NCBI GenBank assembly: GCA_903877385.1
Contig: CAIRDP010000053.1
Location: 62,001 to 126,000 of the forward strand
Length of the DNA: 64,000 nt
Direction: 5' to 3'
Origin: an uncultured Bacteroidales bacterium
Lineage (GTDB): Bacteria; Bacteroidota; Bacteroidia; Bacteroidales; FEN-979
In this document: piece after piece, positions 1-8,168 of the stretch
Position numbering within the stretch: position 1 is the first letter of the stretch
Layout of the letters: every line of letters begins with the position of its first letter
Position numbers and translations under genes: made by a program
The notes under the pieces: generated by a model
What the model saw: only the letters and a program-made list of their open reading frames with translations
Database searches by the model: none
Told to the model about the DNA's origin: nothing

Positions 1-1109
1 AGAAGAACAGCGATGCCCGCGGATTTGTGTGGTCGGTATGCGGATGGGCGGGGACCCAGCGCAACTCGGTGGTGTGGACCGGCGACCAGAAAGGCAGCTG
101 GGATTACATTCGTTGGCATATCCCCACTGTAACAGGCTCCGGTCTTTCGGCCCTGAATTGTGCAACAGGCGACGTTGACGGCATATTTGCAGGTAGCGAT
201 AAAACGTTTACCCGCGACCTGCAGTGGAAATGTTTCACCCCTGTGTTCATGTCCATGTCGGGCTGGGCCCCGAAAGACAAGCAGCCCTACATTTACGGTG
301 AACCTTACACTTCCATCAACCGTAAATACCTGAAGCTTAAACTCCGTCTTACTCCCTATATGTATTCTCTCTGCCATGAGGCGAGTGAAACAGGGGTCCC
401 TGCCGTGCGCGCCCTGGTCCTTGAGTATCCCGGCGACCGCATAGCTCTTGGCAGTTCTGCACCTTACGAATTCCTGCTTGGCAAAAACCTGCTTGTGGCT
501 CCGGTTTATCGTGACGAGGAAAAACGCGACAGCATATACCTGCCCGAAGGCCGTTGGTTCGATTACTGGGACGGCAAAGTATATGAAGGGAAAACCTGGC
601 TAAACGCCTATCGGGCCCCTCTGGATAAATTACCGCTGTTCGCAAGGGCAGGTTCGGTGATTCCAATGTACCAGCAAATGAATTATGATAATGAACGCCC
701 GCCCGACACTCTTACCCTTGATGTCTACCCCGGTCCCGGCGCTGAATTCACAATGTTTGAAGACGAAGGATCGGGAAGGGAATACAGGGAAGGGAAATTT
801 GCCCTTACCCGGTTCTATGCCGTTTGTGACGCAAGCACCCGCCCTGTCGAAATCAAGGCTTTCGCTTCAAAAGGTGATTATAAAGGTATGCTCACCTCCA
901 GGTCCTACATCATCCAGGTTCACAGTTCAGTTGTTCCCAAACAGATTATTGTGCAGGGTGTAAAAATCAGGTACTGCGGCAAAGCGGGAGAGTATGATAA
1001 ACGACCCCTTGCATGGCGTTACCTGCCGGATGAAAAGAGCGGTATGATCCTCATTAAAACACCAAAAATGCCAACCGGAAGCGATCTGAGCATACGGCTG
1101 AAATACTGA
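1..1109 (+). CDS. Glycoside hydrolase family 31 (alpha-glucosidase/alpha-xylosidase type), 3' part
   Basis: The frame is open from base 3, so the gene starts upstream of the window and only the last ~370 residues are seen. The segment WTGDQKGSWDY, followed by a region rich in GLSAL and then CFTPVFMSMSG, matches the part of GH31 catalytic barrels that carries the acid/base aspartate (the D of WTGD). The stretch LLGKNLLVAPVY and the later LPEGRWFDYWDGKVYEG are typical of the proximal beta-sandwich behind the barrel. The C-terminal half is the usual GH31 distal domain (FTMFEDEGSGREYREG). The enzyme should hydrolyse alpha-glycosidic bonds by retention; the nucleophile region and any signal peptide lie outside the window, so substrate and location cannot be judged. 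No SusC/SusD pair is nearby. Confidence 0.9.
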   Translation, partial: KNSDARGFVWSVCGWAGTQRNSVVWTGDQKGSWDYIRWHIPTVTGSGLSALNCATGDVDGIFAGSDKTFTRDLQWKCFTPVFMSMSGWAPKDKQPYIYGEPYTSINRKYLKLKLRLTPYMYSLCHEASETGVPAVRALVLEYPGDRIALGSSAPYEFLLGKNLLVAPVYRDEEKRDSIYLPEGRWFDYWDGKVYEGKTWLNAYRAPLDKLPLFARAGSVIPMYQQMNYDNERPPDTLTLDVYPGPGAEFTMFEDEGSGREYREGKFALTRFYAVCDASTRPVEIKAFASKGDYKGMLTSRSYIIQVHSSVVPKQIIVQGVKIRYCGKAGEYDKRPLAWRYLPDEKSGMILIKTPKMPTGSDLSIRLKY

Positions 1110-1122
1110 AGGCTTTATCCCT

Positions 1123-1130
1123 TACCTTTG
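1123..1130 (+). promoter_or_regulatory. Bacteroidota -7 promoter element
   Basis: TACCTTTG matches the Bacteroidota consensus TAnnTTTG exactly and lies 23 bases before the ATG at 1154. No convincing -33 TTG was seen at the usual spacing. Confidence 0.5.
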
Positions 1131-1153
1131 CTGGCCGTAATAATACGGGACCC

Positions 1154-1540
1154 ATGAAAACATTCTCCCTCATTGGAATTATCATTGTACAACTCGCTCT
1201 TGTCTGTTATTCCATAGCAATCATTACCGAGCAGAGGAAAAAGCTGGTCTCGGTGTTTGTGCTTTCATTCCTCACCGCCGGTGTGGTTTTTGACATCATT
1301 GCCACAAGCTTTATGATCCTTGGTTCCAGCCGCGGGCTGTTCACAGTCCATGGGACCCTGGGTTATTCATCCCTGCTTGGCATGTTTACCGATGCCGTAA
1401 TCGTATGGAGGTTTTACAGGAAAACTCCGGCAGCGACAAAGGTAACACGCCCGGTTCACCTGTTTTCAAGGTTTGCTTACATCTGGTGGATCATCGCCTA
1501 TATCACAGGCGCTTTATTGGTGGCATTGCGCCATGCCTGA
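1154..1540 (+). CDS. Small four-helix membrane protein, HsmA/TIGR03987-like
   Basis: A 128-residue protein with four hydrophobic segments at roughly residues 4-22, 33-55, 67-88 and 105-125, so almost certainly an inner-membrane protein with both ends short. The pattern FDIIATSFM in helix 2, HGTLGY before helix 3 and LLGMFTDAVIVW in helix 3 resembles the small membrane proteins grouped as TIGR03987/HsmA-like, whose biochemical role is not established. It has its own -7 box after the GH31 gene and is convergent with the kinase operon. The family assignment is from remembered motifs and is moderate; the membrane topology is clear. Confidence 0.6.
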   Translation: MKTFSLIGIIIVQLALVCYSIAIITEQRKKLVSVFVLSFLTAGVVFDIIATSFMILGSSRGLFTVHGTLGYSSLLGMFTDAVIVWRFYRKTPAATKVTRPVHLFSRFAYIWWIIAYITGALLVALRHA

Positions 1541-1561
1541 AACTATCCCGGGGGACAGAAA

Positions 1562-1948
1562 TTATTTTAATTCATTGATAATCGACGCGATCTTTTCAAA
1601 AGCATTTTCGTCCTTGATCACGTAATGCTCGGCTCCTTTCATGATCGTCTGGGTGGCAATGCCGTAATGTTCCTGGCTGGAAAGGATTATCACATGTATG
1701 GAAGGATCGTATTTTTTTATTGCCTTGAGTATCTCAATTCCGTTTGCCGCATCTTTGGAGACTGTATTGAGATAATAATCCAGGACCACTACATCCGGCT
1801 TATCGGAGAAATGCTCTAAACATTCTTCACCTGTATTAAACACAGTGACCTGGTGCGGTATTTTCCTGGTAAGCCAATCCTTTAATGCCTCTGTCAGCAT
1901 CACATCATCATCGACAATGAATATTTTCTTTGCTTTGCCTATTTCCAT
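1562..1948 (-). CDS. REC-only response regulator
   Basis: A 128-residue receiver domain with no output domain. The acidic pocket is IVDDD near residues 11-15, the phospho-acceptor is Asp57 (VVVLDYYLN), the switch Ser is in ILSS (~90) and the conserved Lys is Lys112 (YVIKDE). It is the last gene of the apparent operon with the three hybrid kinases, 43 bases after the stop of the nearest one. A REC-only protein in this place is likely a diffusible phosphate acceptor or relay for the HPt domains of these kinases, in the manner of CheY or Spo0F. It carries no DNA-binding domain, so the transcriptional output of the system must lie elsewhere. Confidence 0.92.
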   Translation of the reverse strand: MEIGKAKKIFIVDDDVMLTEALKDWLTRKIPHQVTVFNTGEECLEHFSDKPDVVVLDYYLNTVSKDAANGIEILKAIKKYDPSIHVIILSSQEHYGIATQTIMKGAEHYVIKDENAFEKIASIINELK

Positions 1949-1991
1949 AGATTTAATTTTTAATGCGTAAAATTACCAAATCTTTTAATGC

Positions 1992-4900
1992 TCAAACAGT
2001 TTGCAATTCACATACTGCTGTTTCAATCTGCTGAACCAGTTTCAGGATGTTTATTTTTATTGATTGCATACCGATTCCCTGTCGGCATTGCATTTCTATT
2101 TCAGAGGCCAGTTCTTTTGCTTCATGCATTCCCATCATGATCAGCTTTGCTTTATGGCCATGTGCATGTCTGGCTACCTCACGACAATCATTGTTATTGA
2201 GGGAGGCTTTCAGGTTTTCGACCATGGATGGTGCCGATGCCAGGGACATATCGATGTACTTTTGCATTCTTATCTTATCGCCTTCGCAGAATCTTTCCAG
2301 GTAAGCGAGGTCAGTTACACCTGGCTTAGTCTTTGTTTCATTCTTCATTTCAAAAACTTTCTTCACTAAAAACCTGGTCTCTCTTCCTGTTGCTTTGGCG
2401 ATGACAGAAATAAGCTGGGAAGTTTTAAAAGGCTTGGGAATATAATCATTCATCCCAGCAGCACGGCATTTATCCAGGTCGCTGCGAATGACACTGGCCG
2501 TTAAGGCAATGATTGGGATTTCGTTTTTGGGTGGATCAAATTTTTCCCTGATATGCCGTGTGGCTTCATAGCCATCCATGATTGGCATCTGAACATCCAT
2601 CAGTACCAAGTCAAAATCCTGCTGACTTAATATATCAACAGCTTCCTTTCCGTTGGTGACTTCCGTTATTTCAACCTTCGATTTCAATCTTAAAGTATCA
2701 CTTGTGACAATACGGTTGTATTCATTATCATCGGCGAGAAGTATTTTCAGACCGTCCAGGATACTTCCTTCAATTTGGTCTGCGGACTTGCTTTCGTTCA
2801 GCCTTGAAACAGATCCCCTCTGGCAAGCAATTTCAAATGAGAAGGTAGTCCCCGAACCTTCAAGGCTTTCAACCGATATCTTCCCGTCCATCAGCTCCAC
2901 CATCTGCTTGCTGATGGTAAGACCCAGTCCTGTTCCTCCGAATCTCCTGGTATCGGATGTCCTGGATTGGGAAAAACTCTCAAATACGGATTGTAGTTTA
3001 TCCTCAGGGATGCCAATACCCGTATCCGTCACACTGAACTTTAATGTTGCCGCGCTTCCGGCTTCAGACTTCAGACTTCGGACTTCCGACTTCGGACTTC
3101 CGATAGCAATCGTCACGCTTCCTTTCTCTGTGAACTTGATTGCATTGCCCGCAAGGTTCATAAGGATCTGATTTAGTCGCACCGGGTCCCCCATGAGCAC
3201 ATCGGGCACCTGGCTGTCGATATCAAAGATCAGTTGCAAGCCTTTTTCTTCGGCCTTATGCTGAAGGGTCTGTTTCACCTGGTCCAGAACTTCTGACATG
3301 GAAAAATCAATATTCTCCATCTCCATTTTCCCGGCTTCAATCTTCGACAGGTCGAGGATGTCGTTAATGATCCTGAGTAGGGTCTCGCCTGATTTCCTGA
3401 CCCCTTCGAGGTAAAACCGTTGTTTGTCGTTCAGAGGCGAATCCAGGACCAGGTTTGTCATTCCCATCACGGCATTCATGGGTGTGCGGATCTCATGGCT
3501 CATGTTGGCCAGAAATTGTTCCTTGAACTTTTCGCTTTGTTCTGCTCTTTGTCTTGCAATGGCCATTTCTGCCGTTGCTCTGCGTTGGTTGGTGTAATTG
3601 CGGTAAACGAAAAACAACAGCAGCACAACTAAAATAAACCCGGCAACACCGATCCGTGTATAAGCTACCTGTTTATGAAGGTTAAGCAGGTTGATCTTGT
3701 TTTCGCTGGCATGCTGAATGCTGTCGGCCTGCTCTTTCTTGTCGAAATCGTATTGCATCTGCAAAGAGGTCAGCTTTTTCTCGTTTTCTTTGTTATAGAT
3801 TGAATCATAATACTGTTTATACAAGACTTCATTCTCATAGGCTGATTTATAGTTTCCAAGCTTTACATTAATTACGGCAAGCTCTTTACAGGCATTCCGT
3901 TTATCATCCCTTGAATTAATATCAAGCGCCAGAGAAAGCCCCCTTGATTCCGCTTTTAAGGCTTCGGGCAACTGTCCCAGCTTTTCAAAGACTATTCCGG
4001 CGCCTATTGCAGCCAAGGCAAGACATTCTTTGTCATTTGCTTTTTCAAATATTCTAATTGCAAACAGATAGTTTGAAAGGGCCATTGAATATTCGGATTG
4101 CTTGTCGTAAATATCTCCCAGATAAATATGTGAAATCCCAATCCAGTTTGTATCATGTGCTTCCTCAGCATACTTTAAGGTGGTCAATTCATTGGACATA
4201 GCATCAAAATAATTCCCCATATGAAAATACATCTCTCCAAGATTGCAATATGCAACGATCAGGCGTTTCCTATTTGCAATCTTCCGGCATATCTCAATTT
4301 CTTTTTTAAAATTGCTGATCGCATCTTTATAATTGCCTTGCGAATCATACACCTTGCCTATAATTTCATACGACATTGCAGTCCCCAGCTGAGAATGGAG
4401 TTCATCATAGTTCTTCAAAGCCCGCAAACCGTTTGTCAGGGCCTCCGGATAATTACCGGTCGTCCAGTATGCATATCCCATAAAATAACGGACATAGGCG
4501 ATCCCGTCTTTATCGCCGATTGATTCATAGATCTTTACGGATCTCTGATAATATTCTTGTGCCTTGCTGTAATCAGCCAGGTTAAGATGATAAATATTGC
4601 CTATTTCCCGTAAAGTCTCGGCCGCCTTCTTTCTATGACTGATTTCAGACCATATTTTAAATGAAGTTGTATAACATTTTATCGCTTCTGCGTATTTGTT
4701 CCCGTCAAGGTACATCACTGCCATATTATTATAAACCCAGGCAATACCCGTCTTATATCTGATTTCTTCAAATATCATAAGGGCATGTTGAAAATTTTCC
4801 ATGGCCAGGGGCAAATTCCCTTTTAAATCACTCACAACTCCAAACACAATATATGAATTCCCGATTCCTTTCTTATATCCTATCTTTTCCGATAATGCTT

Positions 4901-5150
4901 TCTCCTGCTTTGCATAGATTAAAGCAGAGTCAGGCTGTTTGATCCAATATTCCATGCTGAGGCTGTCAAGAATATTTGCTTCAGCGCTATCCATCAACGG
5001 GGCAGCCTGACTTCCGATTGCCTTTTTCCTGGCTTCCGACTTTTTCAGTTGAGTCTGCAAGGAGTCAATATTATGCCGGTTTTGAGAAGGAGAAACACCC
5101 TGAATCAATGTAAACACTATAAAAAGAATGATGGATTTTTTCATTTTCAT
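1992..5150 (-). CDS. TPR hybrid histidine kinase (TPR-TM-HisKA-HATPase-REC-HPt), copy 3
   Basis: 1052 residues. A signal peptide-like N-terminus is followed by about eight to nine tetratricopeptide repeats (~90-450), a transmembrane helix (~498-516) and a short coiled coil. HisKA has the phospho-His at 552 (NMSHEIRTPMNA). HATPase shows GNAIKFTEKG, DTGIGIPEDK and GGTGLGLT. REC has LLADDNEYNR, Asp852 (LMDVQMP) and PKPFK. The HPt domain at the end has His997 in HAHGHK. The TPR sensor region should be periplasmic and the rest cytoplasmic. The gene lies 18 bases after copy 2, so it is probably co-transcribed. Residues ~685-701 between ATPase strands are encoded by seven heptanucleotides (3055-3103). 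The juxtamembrane and HisKA part is almost identical to copy 2, while the TPR and HPt parts have diverged. Confidence 0.94.
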   Translation of the reverse strand: MKMKKSIILFIVFTLIQGVSPSQNRHNIDSLQTQLKKSEARKKAIGSQAAPLMDSAEANILDSLSMEYWIKQPDSALIYAKQEKALSEKIGYKKGIGNSYIVFGVVSDLKGNLPLAMENFQHALMIFEEIRYKTGIAWVYNNMAVMYLDGNKYAEAIKCYTTSFKIWSEISHRKKAAETLREIGNIYHLNLADYSKAQEYYQRSVKIYESIGDKDGIAYVRYFMGYAYWTTGNYPEALTNGLRALKNYDELHSQLGTAMSYEIIGKVYDSQGNYKDAISNFKKEIEICRKIANRKRLIVAYCNLGEMYFHMGNYFDAMSNELTTLKYAEEAHDTNWIGISHIYLGDIYDKQSEYSMALSNYLFAIRIFEKANDKECLALAAIGAGIVFEKLGQLPEALKAESRGLSLALDINSRDDKRNACKELAVINVKLGNYKSAYENEVLYKQYYDSIYNKENEKKLTSLQMQYDFDKKEQADSIQHASENKINLLNLHKQVAYTRIGVAGFILVVLLLFFVYRNYTNQRRATAEMAIARQRAEQSEKFKEQFLANMSHEIRTPMNAVMGMTNLVLDSPLNDKQRFYLEGVRKSGETLLRIINDILDLSKIEAGKMEMENIDFSMSEVLDQVKQTLQHKAEEKGLQLIFDIDSQVPDVLMGDPVRLNQILMNLAGNAIKFTEKGSVTIAIGSPKSEVRSLKSEAGSAATLKFSVTDTGIGIPEDKLQSVFESFSQSRTSDTRRFGGTGLGLTISKQMVELMDGKISVESLEGSGTTFSFEIACQRGSVSRLNESKSADQIEGSILDGLKILLADDNEYNRIVTSDTLRLKSKVEITEVTNGKEAVDILSQQDFDLVLMDVQMPIMDGYEATRHIREKFDPPKNEIPIIALTASVIRSDLDKCRAAGMNDYIPKPFKTSQLISVIAKATGRETRFLVKKVFEMKNETKTKPGVTDLAYLERFCEGDKIRMQKYIDMSLASAPSMVENLKASLNNNDCREVARHAHGHKAKLIMMGMHEAKELASEIEMQCRQGIGMQSIKINILKLVQQIETAVCELQTV
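3055..3103 (-). repeat. Heptanucleotide array inside the kinase ATPase domain (7 units)
   Basis: On the + strand the unit is CTTCnGA: cttccgg, cttcaga twice, then cttcgga/cttccga alternating, seven consecutive units with no gap. It encodes a Ser/Lys/Glu-rich loop in the HATPase domain just before the TLKFSVTDTGIG strand. A change in unit number not divisible by three would shift the frame. Confidence 0.9.
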
Positions 5151-5168
5151 TAAGTCATCCTTACATTA

Positions 5169-8147
5169 TTAAAAATATTGCAGTTCGCTCACTGCTGTTT
5201 CAATTTGCTTTATAAGGCAGAAGATATTTTCGTTCAACCCTCCGTGATTATTTTCTTCCCTGCACTGCTTCTCAATTTTCAGGGCGAGGTCTTTGCTTTC
5301 ATTCATGCCCATCATGATCCATTTTGTTTTGTAACCATGAATTTGATTGGCAATTTCGATGAAGTCGTTGTTATTAACTGCCATATTGATTTTTTCGATC
5401 AAGGACGGAGCCGTGTCTAAAAACATCCGGATATATTTCTGCAGCCTTTCTTTATCTCCTTCACAGAATTTTTCGAGATAGGTAAGATCGGTTGCTCCGG
5501 GTTTAACTTTTGTTGCCGGTCCCCTTCCGGGGATGAGCTTTGCTGAGTATTTGATCTCCCTGCCGGCCGCTTTAGCGATGACTGAAATAAGCTGCAAGGT
5601 TTTATAAGGTTTGGGAACATAATCGTTCATTCCCGCAGCACGGCATTTATCCAGGTCACTGCGGATCACACTGGCGGTTAATGCAATGATTGGTATTTCG
5701 TTTTTGGGCGAAGAAAATTTTTCCCTGATATGCCGTGTGGCTTCATAGCCATCCATGATTGGCATCTGCACATCCATGAGCACCACATCAAAATCATTTT
5801 GACTTAATAAATCAACAACTTCTTTTCCATTGGTGGCTTCTGTGATCTCAACCTTTGATTTCGATCTTAAGGTATCGCTTGTCACAATCCGGTTGTACTC
5901 ATTATCATCGGCGAGCAATATTTTTAACCCGTCCAGTATACCAGCATCAATATGTTCACCTGATGCCTGTTCTTTTAATCTTTCAATGGAACCTATAGGA
6001 CAGTTTATTTCGAAAGAGAATGTTGTTCCGTAACCTTCCCTGCTTTCTACCGATATTTTCCCATCCATCAGCTCAACCATCTGCTTGCTGATGGTAAGCC
6101 CCAGTCCTGTTCCACCGAACCTCCTGGTATCGGATGTTCTGGATTGGGAAAAACTCTCAAATACGGATTGCAATTTATCCCCAGGTATGCCAATACCCGT
6201 GTCCGTCACGCTGAACTTTAATGTTACCGGACTGCCGACTGCCGACTGCTGACTGCTGACTGCTGACTGGGAACTGCTGACTGCCGACTGCTGACTGCCG
6301 ACCACCGACTGCCGACTGCTGACTGCGAACTGCCGACTGCCAACCGAAATCGTCACGCTTCCTTTTTCTGTATATTTAATGGCGTTGCCTGCAAGGTTCA
6401 TCAACACCTGGTTTATTCTAACCGGGTCACCCATGAGCACATCGGGTACAGAGTTGTCAATGTCAACGATCAGTTGCAGGCCTTTTTCTTCGGCTTTATG
6501 CTGCAGGGTCTGTTTCACCTGGTCTAGAACTTCCGGCAAGGAAAAATCAATATTCTCCAACTCCATTTTCCCTGCTTCGATCTTCGACAGATCGAGAATG
6601 TCGTTGATGATCCTGAGCAGGGTCTCGCTTGATTTCCGCACCCCTTCAAGGTAAAACCGTTGTTTTTCGTTCAGCGGCGAATCCAGTACCAGATTTGTCA
6701 TTCCCATAACCGCATTCATGGGGGTGCGGATCTCATGGCTCATGTTGGCCAGGAACTGTTCCTTGAACTTCTCGCTTTGTTCGGCACGCTGCCTTGCAAC
6801 AGCCATTTCGGCCGTGGCTTTGCGCTGGTTGGTATAATTGCGGTAAACAAAAAAGAGCAACAACACTACTAAAATAAACCCGGCAACACCGATCCGTGTA
6901 TAGGCAACCTGTTTATGAAGATTCAATAGATTGATTTTATTTTCACTTGCATGCTGGATGCTGTCGGCCTGCTCTTTCTTGTCAAAATCAAATTTCATTT
7001 GCAAAGAAGTCAACCTTTTCTCATTTGCTGTATTAAAAAGTGAGTCATGATACTGCTTGAACAGCACTTCATTATCATATGCTGCTCTGTAATTTTGAAG
7101 TTTGGCATTTATTACAGCAAGCTCTGCATAAGCGGATTGTATTTGTTCCTTTGCTCCTGATTCCCGGGATAAAGCAAGTCCTTTCGTGACATATTTTAAA
7201 GCTTCATTCAGATTACCTTGCTTTTCATAAATTTCACCGATATCACCGTATGATGCACTTACATTAAGTCCTTTCGCCCTGATTTCTTTCTTTATCTTTA
7301 ATGAAAGAAGGTGATTTTTTAATGCTTCTGAATAATTTTTCTGAGCTTTGTAAATTCCTCCCAAATAATAATAAGAATCTCCAACACGTTGCTTGTTCCC
7401 AACCTCTTCAGATATTTTTAAGCAGGACATTATATTTTTTATCGCATATTGATATTTGCCTTGCTGATTATATTCATACGCTATATTCAAGTAAGACCTT
7501 GCCATACCATTTTTATCTCCGATTTCTTCCTGAATTTTCAGAGCTGAAAAGTTTCTCCTTAATGCTTCGGAATAGTTGTCCTGCACTTCATAAATATTGC
7601 CTAAATCTGTATATGAATTACCTAAACCCTGCTTGTCCCCTATTTCTTCCTGGATTTTTAAAGCAATAAGACAATATTTTAATGCCTCTGTATAATTACC
7701 TTGTTTGTAATACAGCAGCCCAATACCACTGTTGGAATTTCCCATACCCTTTCTGCATCTGATTTCTTTATATTTTTTTAACGCTTTTTGATAGTATTCC
7801 AATGCAAGTAAATAGTTGCCAATGTTATTATTGATTATGCCCATATTATTATAAGCATCACCTATTCCTTTCTTAAATCCAATACGTTCTGACAGATTTA
7901 AAAATTGCTGTGTATAGTAAATTGCCGTATCAAAGACAGAGTACAAATATTCATGACTTATCTGATTTAAAATATTTACCTTAGTACTATCCCGTAATGT
8001 TGTTACCTTATTTTCCATGTCCTTTTCTTTCACTTCAAACTTCTTCAGTTCATTTTGAAGCGAATCGAGTTTATGATGGTTCTGGGAAATAGCAGGAAAC
8101 TGAATCACGGCCAGTATAACAAAGTATATCAGGGTCTTTTTCATCAT
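5169..8147 (-). CDS. TPR hybrid histidine kinase (TPR-TM-HisKA-HATPase-REC-HPt), copy 2
   Basis: 992 residues with the same plan as its neighbours: signal peptide (residues 1-21, ending near ISQ), about seven TPRs with the repeated motif NYxEALK (~95-360), one membrane helix (~417-435) and a short coiled coil. HisKA has His471. HATPase has GNAIKYTEKG, DTGIGIPGDK and GGTGLGLT. REC has Asp792, and HPt has His937 (QIHGYK). Several repeats carry the EEIGDKxG linker typical of tandemly duplicated TPRs. Residues ~603-639 are a low-complexity Ser/Gln/Ala/Val segment with a seven-residue period, encoded by 16 heptanucleotides at 6232-6343; this lies between ATPase strands. It is 21 bases from copy 1 and 18 from copy 3. 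A sensor kinase with a phosphorelay to HPt is clear; the signal is unknown. Confidence 0.94.
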   Translation of the reverse strand: MMKKTLIYFVILAVIQFPAISQNHHKLDSLQNELKKFEVKEKDMENKVTTLRDSTKVNILNQISHEYLYSVFDTAIYYTQQFLNLSERIGFKKGIGDAYNNMGIINNNIGNYLLALEYYQKALKKYKEIRCRKGMGNSNSGIGLLYYKQGNYTEALKYCLIALKIQEEIGDKQGLGNSYTDLGNIYEVQDNYSEALRRNFSALKIQEEIGDKNGMARSYLNIAYEYNQQGKYQYAIKNIMSCLKISEEVGNKQRVGDSYYYLGGIYKAQKNYSEALKNHLLSLKIKKEIRAKGLNVSASYGDIGEIYEKQGNLNEALKYVTKGLALSRESGAKEQIQSAYAELAVINAKLQNYRAAYDNEVLFKQYHDSLFNTANEKRLTSLQMKFDFDKKEQADSIQHASENKINLLNLHKQVAYTRIGVAGFILVVLLLFFVYRNYTNQRKATAEMAVARQRAEQSEKFKEQFLANMSHEIRTPMNAVMGMTNLVLDSPLNEKQRFYLEGVRKSSETLLRIINDILDLSKIEAGKMELENIDFSLPEVLDQVKQTLQHKAEEKGLQLIVDIDNSVPDVLMGDPVRINQVLMNLAGNAIKYTEKGSVTISVGSRQFAVSSRQSVVGSQQSAVSSSQSAVSSQQSAVGSPVTLKFSVTDTGIGIPGDKLQSVFESFSQSRTSDTRRFGGTGLGLTISKQMVELMDGKISVESREGYGTTFSFEINCPIGSIERLKEQASGEHIDAGILDGLKILLADDNEYNRIVTSDTLRSKSKVEITEATNGKEVVDLLSQNDFDVVLMDVQMPIMDGYEATRHIREKFSSPKNEIPIIALTASVIRSDLDKCRAAGMNDYVPKPYKTLQLISVIAKAAGREIKYSAKLIPGRGPATKVKPGATDLTYLEKFCEGDKERLQKYIRMFLDTAPSLIEKINMAVNNNDFIEIANQIHGYKTKWIMMGMNESKDLALKIEKQCREENNHGGLNENIFCLIKQIETAVSELQYF
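6232..6343 (-). repeat. Heptanucleotide array inside the kinase ATPase domain (16 units)
   Basis: Sixteen consecutive 7-base units on the + strand, mostly CTGCTGA or CTGCCGA, with variants ctgggaa, ccaccga, ctgcgaa and ctgccaa. The total is 112 bases. The unit is not a multiple of three, and three units encode a seven-residue Ser-Gln-Gln-Ser-Ala-Val-type period. No stop codon arises inside the array in any forward frame, but both alternative frames stop shortly after it (TAA at 6226-6224 and at 6177-6175 on the minus strand). Confidence 0.93.
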
Positions 8148-8168
8148 TGCATTATCTTCTCAGGATTA

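Noticed and set aside
1-1109. Part of a polysaccharide utilisation locus
   Set aside because: Only one glycosidase fragment is present and no SusC/SusD-like genes follow; the rest of the locus, if any, is outside the window.
6232-6343. CRISPR-like repeat array
   Set aside because: Units are only 7 bases, contiguous without spacers, and within a coding frame.
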